Source: Mansonella perstans
Taxonomy: Eukaryota > Nematoda > Chromadorea > Rhabditida > Onchocercidae
Length of the DNA stretch: 64,000 bases
Assembly: GCA_037074765.1 (NCBI GenBank)
Contig: JBAMDO010000004.1
Coordinates: forward strand, 310,001-374,000
Direction: 5' to 3'
A program made the translations under genes and the position numbers. The notes under the pieces are model-generated. The model worked only from the letters and a program-made list of their open reading frames with translations, was not told the origin of the DNA and ran no database searches. Below are positions 62,201 to 64,000 of the stretch, piece by piece. Numbering within the stretch: position 1 is the stretch's first letter; each line of letters opens with the position of its first letter.

Positions 62201-64000
62201 AGATAAAACTATAATGTTTGGCGGATCGCGCTAAAAAATCCCAGAGGAAAAACAAAAATCAGAAATATGTGAATTTTCAAAGCGCGCTTTTTTCAAGTAA
62301 TTCCGAGAATGGATGTGTAAAAAACGTAGACACACGAATCAGTAGAGTTTTAGCAGTCGGGAATCGCATGGAAAGTGAACCGTATAGGTTGACTAACTGA
62401 TGTACCCATCGATGTGGGATAATAAGCAAATCATAGAGCATTTTTTTATTTCATTATGTATGCGAGTATTGAGGAATGAAATTAGTGACAGCATCAATAT
62501 TGGTAACAAGGTGAAGGTGTATCTTACATTATGTGTAAGAAAATAATGAAATAGGCTGATACAATATAGCAGTTAAAATAGATACTCTTACCCGACATGT
62601 AGTAGAATGGGTCTAGATCATTTGTTCTCGAGGAACAGTTTCATCTACACCAACAACAAGCTACTATTTGATGAGCAACGCAAACTCTCCCACTTGGCTG
62701 GCTATTGATTTCTGAGGGGACAAGCACGGATCAGTAATAGTAGCAAACTGAAACCGCAGTAGTCGTAATTGTAGTAGCAGCAGCAGTAGCAGCACTTCTA
62801 AACACTAAGCTGCTAGCAAGATGAGCTTTTCTCATCAACTCGTAAAAACTCGATTCTAAATGCACTCGGTGGAATTGGCAGGCATGTCTATATATCCATA
62901 AGTACACTGAAATAAGTAACAGCAAATGCTCTCTTCTCGTCGGTTCTACCTCAGCTGCTACTGCTATCGTTGTTGTTGTGCTGCAAAGCCTACTGCGTTC
63001 ATACCTCGTGCTAAGCTTACTTACTATAAGCTAGCTAAACTATCTTTGCTATCTAAAATTATAGCAAGCCACTCACTCATTCGCATTGCTCCCTCATTCA
63101 TTAGTATTTCAATATTTTTCTCTCTTCAAACTAGAGCAGCAACAATGGTAGCAGCAGAAATATTAGCCAAGTAGCCAAGGGGCCCTACTCATTAATCAGT
63201 GAGGCAAACCTCTCTTGGTGGAAGAGATGCCAATTCCCTCCCAAAGTGTCTTCTTTCTCCCTCCACTCTTCCTTCACTGCTTCCTGGCTGGCATTGCTAC
63301 TAGGTGACAGCGCGATCGTTGCTGCAATCTAGCAAAGCGTGTACCACTTTCTCATTCCCGTAAAATCTGCTGCTATTCCGGTGCCCGCAATTCTTTTAAT
63401 TGCAGTTATAATTTGCATATTTTTTATTGCATTCTTTCAAATAAAACAAGAAGCTAACAGGATAATAAACAAAGAAACCTGAATTAATATAGGGAACTGT
63501 GTATGAACTCTTAAACTACAGCACTCTCACCATCAAATTTCCTAATTTTGAGATCCAGAATTTCCAAAATTAGCTTAGGCTCACATAACATAAGTAATTG
63601 TTATTAGGAGGTGCCATGGCTCAGCTTCACGAACGAAGATTTGAAAGATTTCACCGCGCAATGAATTTTTTAAGGGTATGGCATACCGGCAAACCCGGCC
63701 CTACTCTTTTGTTTCAGAGATTTATCTGCTAAAGCCTAGCAAGCTTGGACTGTTACAGCAAGATTCTCAGGTCACAGGTTTCGGTTACTGTCGTTTTAGA
63801 CAGATAACCTTACAGAGTTAACCGAGCTCCATTTGCCCTGGTTTGCAATAAAAGTTGTCCTTCTCCTATAATGATTGCTCAAAGGCTAACGGACCCATCC
63901 TGTCCGTGGTGGACATACGGTTGCCTAATTCTTCGATTGCGACCTGTCTGGCACTAGAGGCTTACGCCAACTCTACGGAAGTGCATAAGCACGCATTACA
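59211..64000. other. Upstream region of egl-19
   Basis: Promoter-side sequence of the calcium-channel gene. It contains AT repeats at 61735-61756, complementary CAG/CTG-type triplet runs at 62757-62795 and 62951-62984, and a GC-richer block from about 63600. No coding exon was recognised; 5'-UTR exons of egl-19 could be present but cannot be told apart. Confidence 0.5.
63600..64000. other. GC-richer block of unknown nature at the right edge
   Basis: From about 63600 the base composition rises clearly above the AT-rich background. Neither strand gives a long open frame, a tRNA cloverleaf I could fold by eye, or a recognisable rRNA. It could be the end of a dispersed repeat or a non-coding RNA locus that continues outside the window. 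Confidence 0.4.

Noticed and set aside
63600..64000. Bacterial endosymbiont (Wolbachia) insertion
   Set aside because: I considered it because filarial genomes carry such inserts, but there is no open frame or recognisable bacterial gene, and the composition is not typical of that AT-rich genome.

Overview
The window is nuclear DNA from a nematode, most likely an AT-rich parasitic species of the filarial kind. The evidence is fivefold. All eight host genes are intron-rich and match nematode gene families. Several start codons sit just downstream of lone splice acceptors, as trans-splicing would leave them. The exact nematode spliced-leader sequence SL1 occurs four times, all inside a retroelement. 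The calcium-channel gene is close in length to C. elegans EGL-19 and shares its characteristic sequences. Background base composition is strongly AT-rich. The species itself cannot be fixed from the sequence.

Layout, left to right: (1) klp-12, a KIF21-type kinesin, minus strand, coding exons from 12878 down to 2419; its 3' end is not recognised and probably lies beyond the left edge. (2) Inside one klp-12 intron, a BEL/Pao LTR retrotransposon in plus orientation (6362-10272) with near-identical LTRs, a 5-bp target duplication, a gag-protease frame and no RT core, RNase H or integrase. Each LTR carries two perfect copies of SL1. (3) A 3.7-kb gap with a GGTCACTCT-type minisatellite. (4) sup-18/iodotyrosine deiodinase, minus, 19141-16644. 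(5) A 4.2-kb divergent intergenic region. (6) dnj-14 (cysteine string protein), plus, 23355-24962. (7) cho-1 (high-affinity choline transporter), minus, 34357-27087, with a 3.7-kb first intron. (8) A run of three compact minus-strand housekeeping genes: an ABHD14-like hydrolase (39980-37607), mrps-25 (41705-40774) and AIMP2 (43916-42299). (9) egl-19, the L-type calcium channel alpha-1 subunit, complete in 39 coding exons (59197-45539). (10) About 4.8 kb of upstream sequence ending in a GC-richer block of unknown nature at the right edge.

Exon models were built by hand from splice dinucleotides, reading phase and family alignment from memory. For six complete genes the exon sums are exact multiples of three (egl-19 1887 aa, cho-1 587, sup-18 305, AIMP2 300, ABHD14-like 236, dnj-14 225, and mrps-25 177 as the seventh). 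The 23 klp-12 exons present give 979 codons. Five introns need a GC donor rather than GT.

Five of the genes bear on excitable cells: choline uptake, synaptic-vesicle chaperone, muscle and neuronal calcium channel, potassium-channel modulation, and axonal kinesin. The most notable observation is the capture of the host spliced leader inside the LTRs, placed directly after the AATAAA signal, where it could take part in strand transfer.
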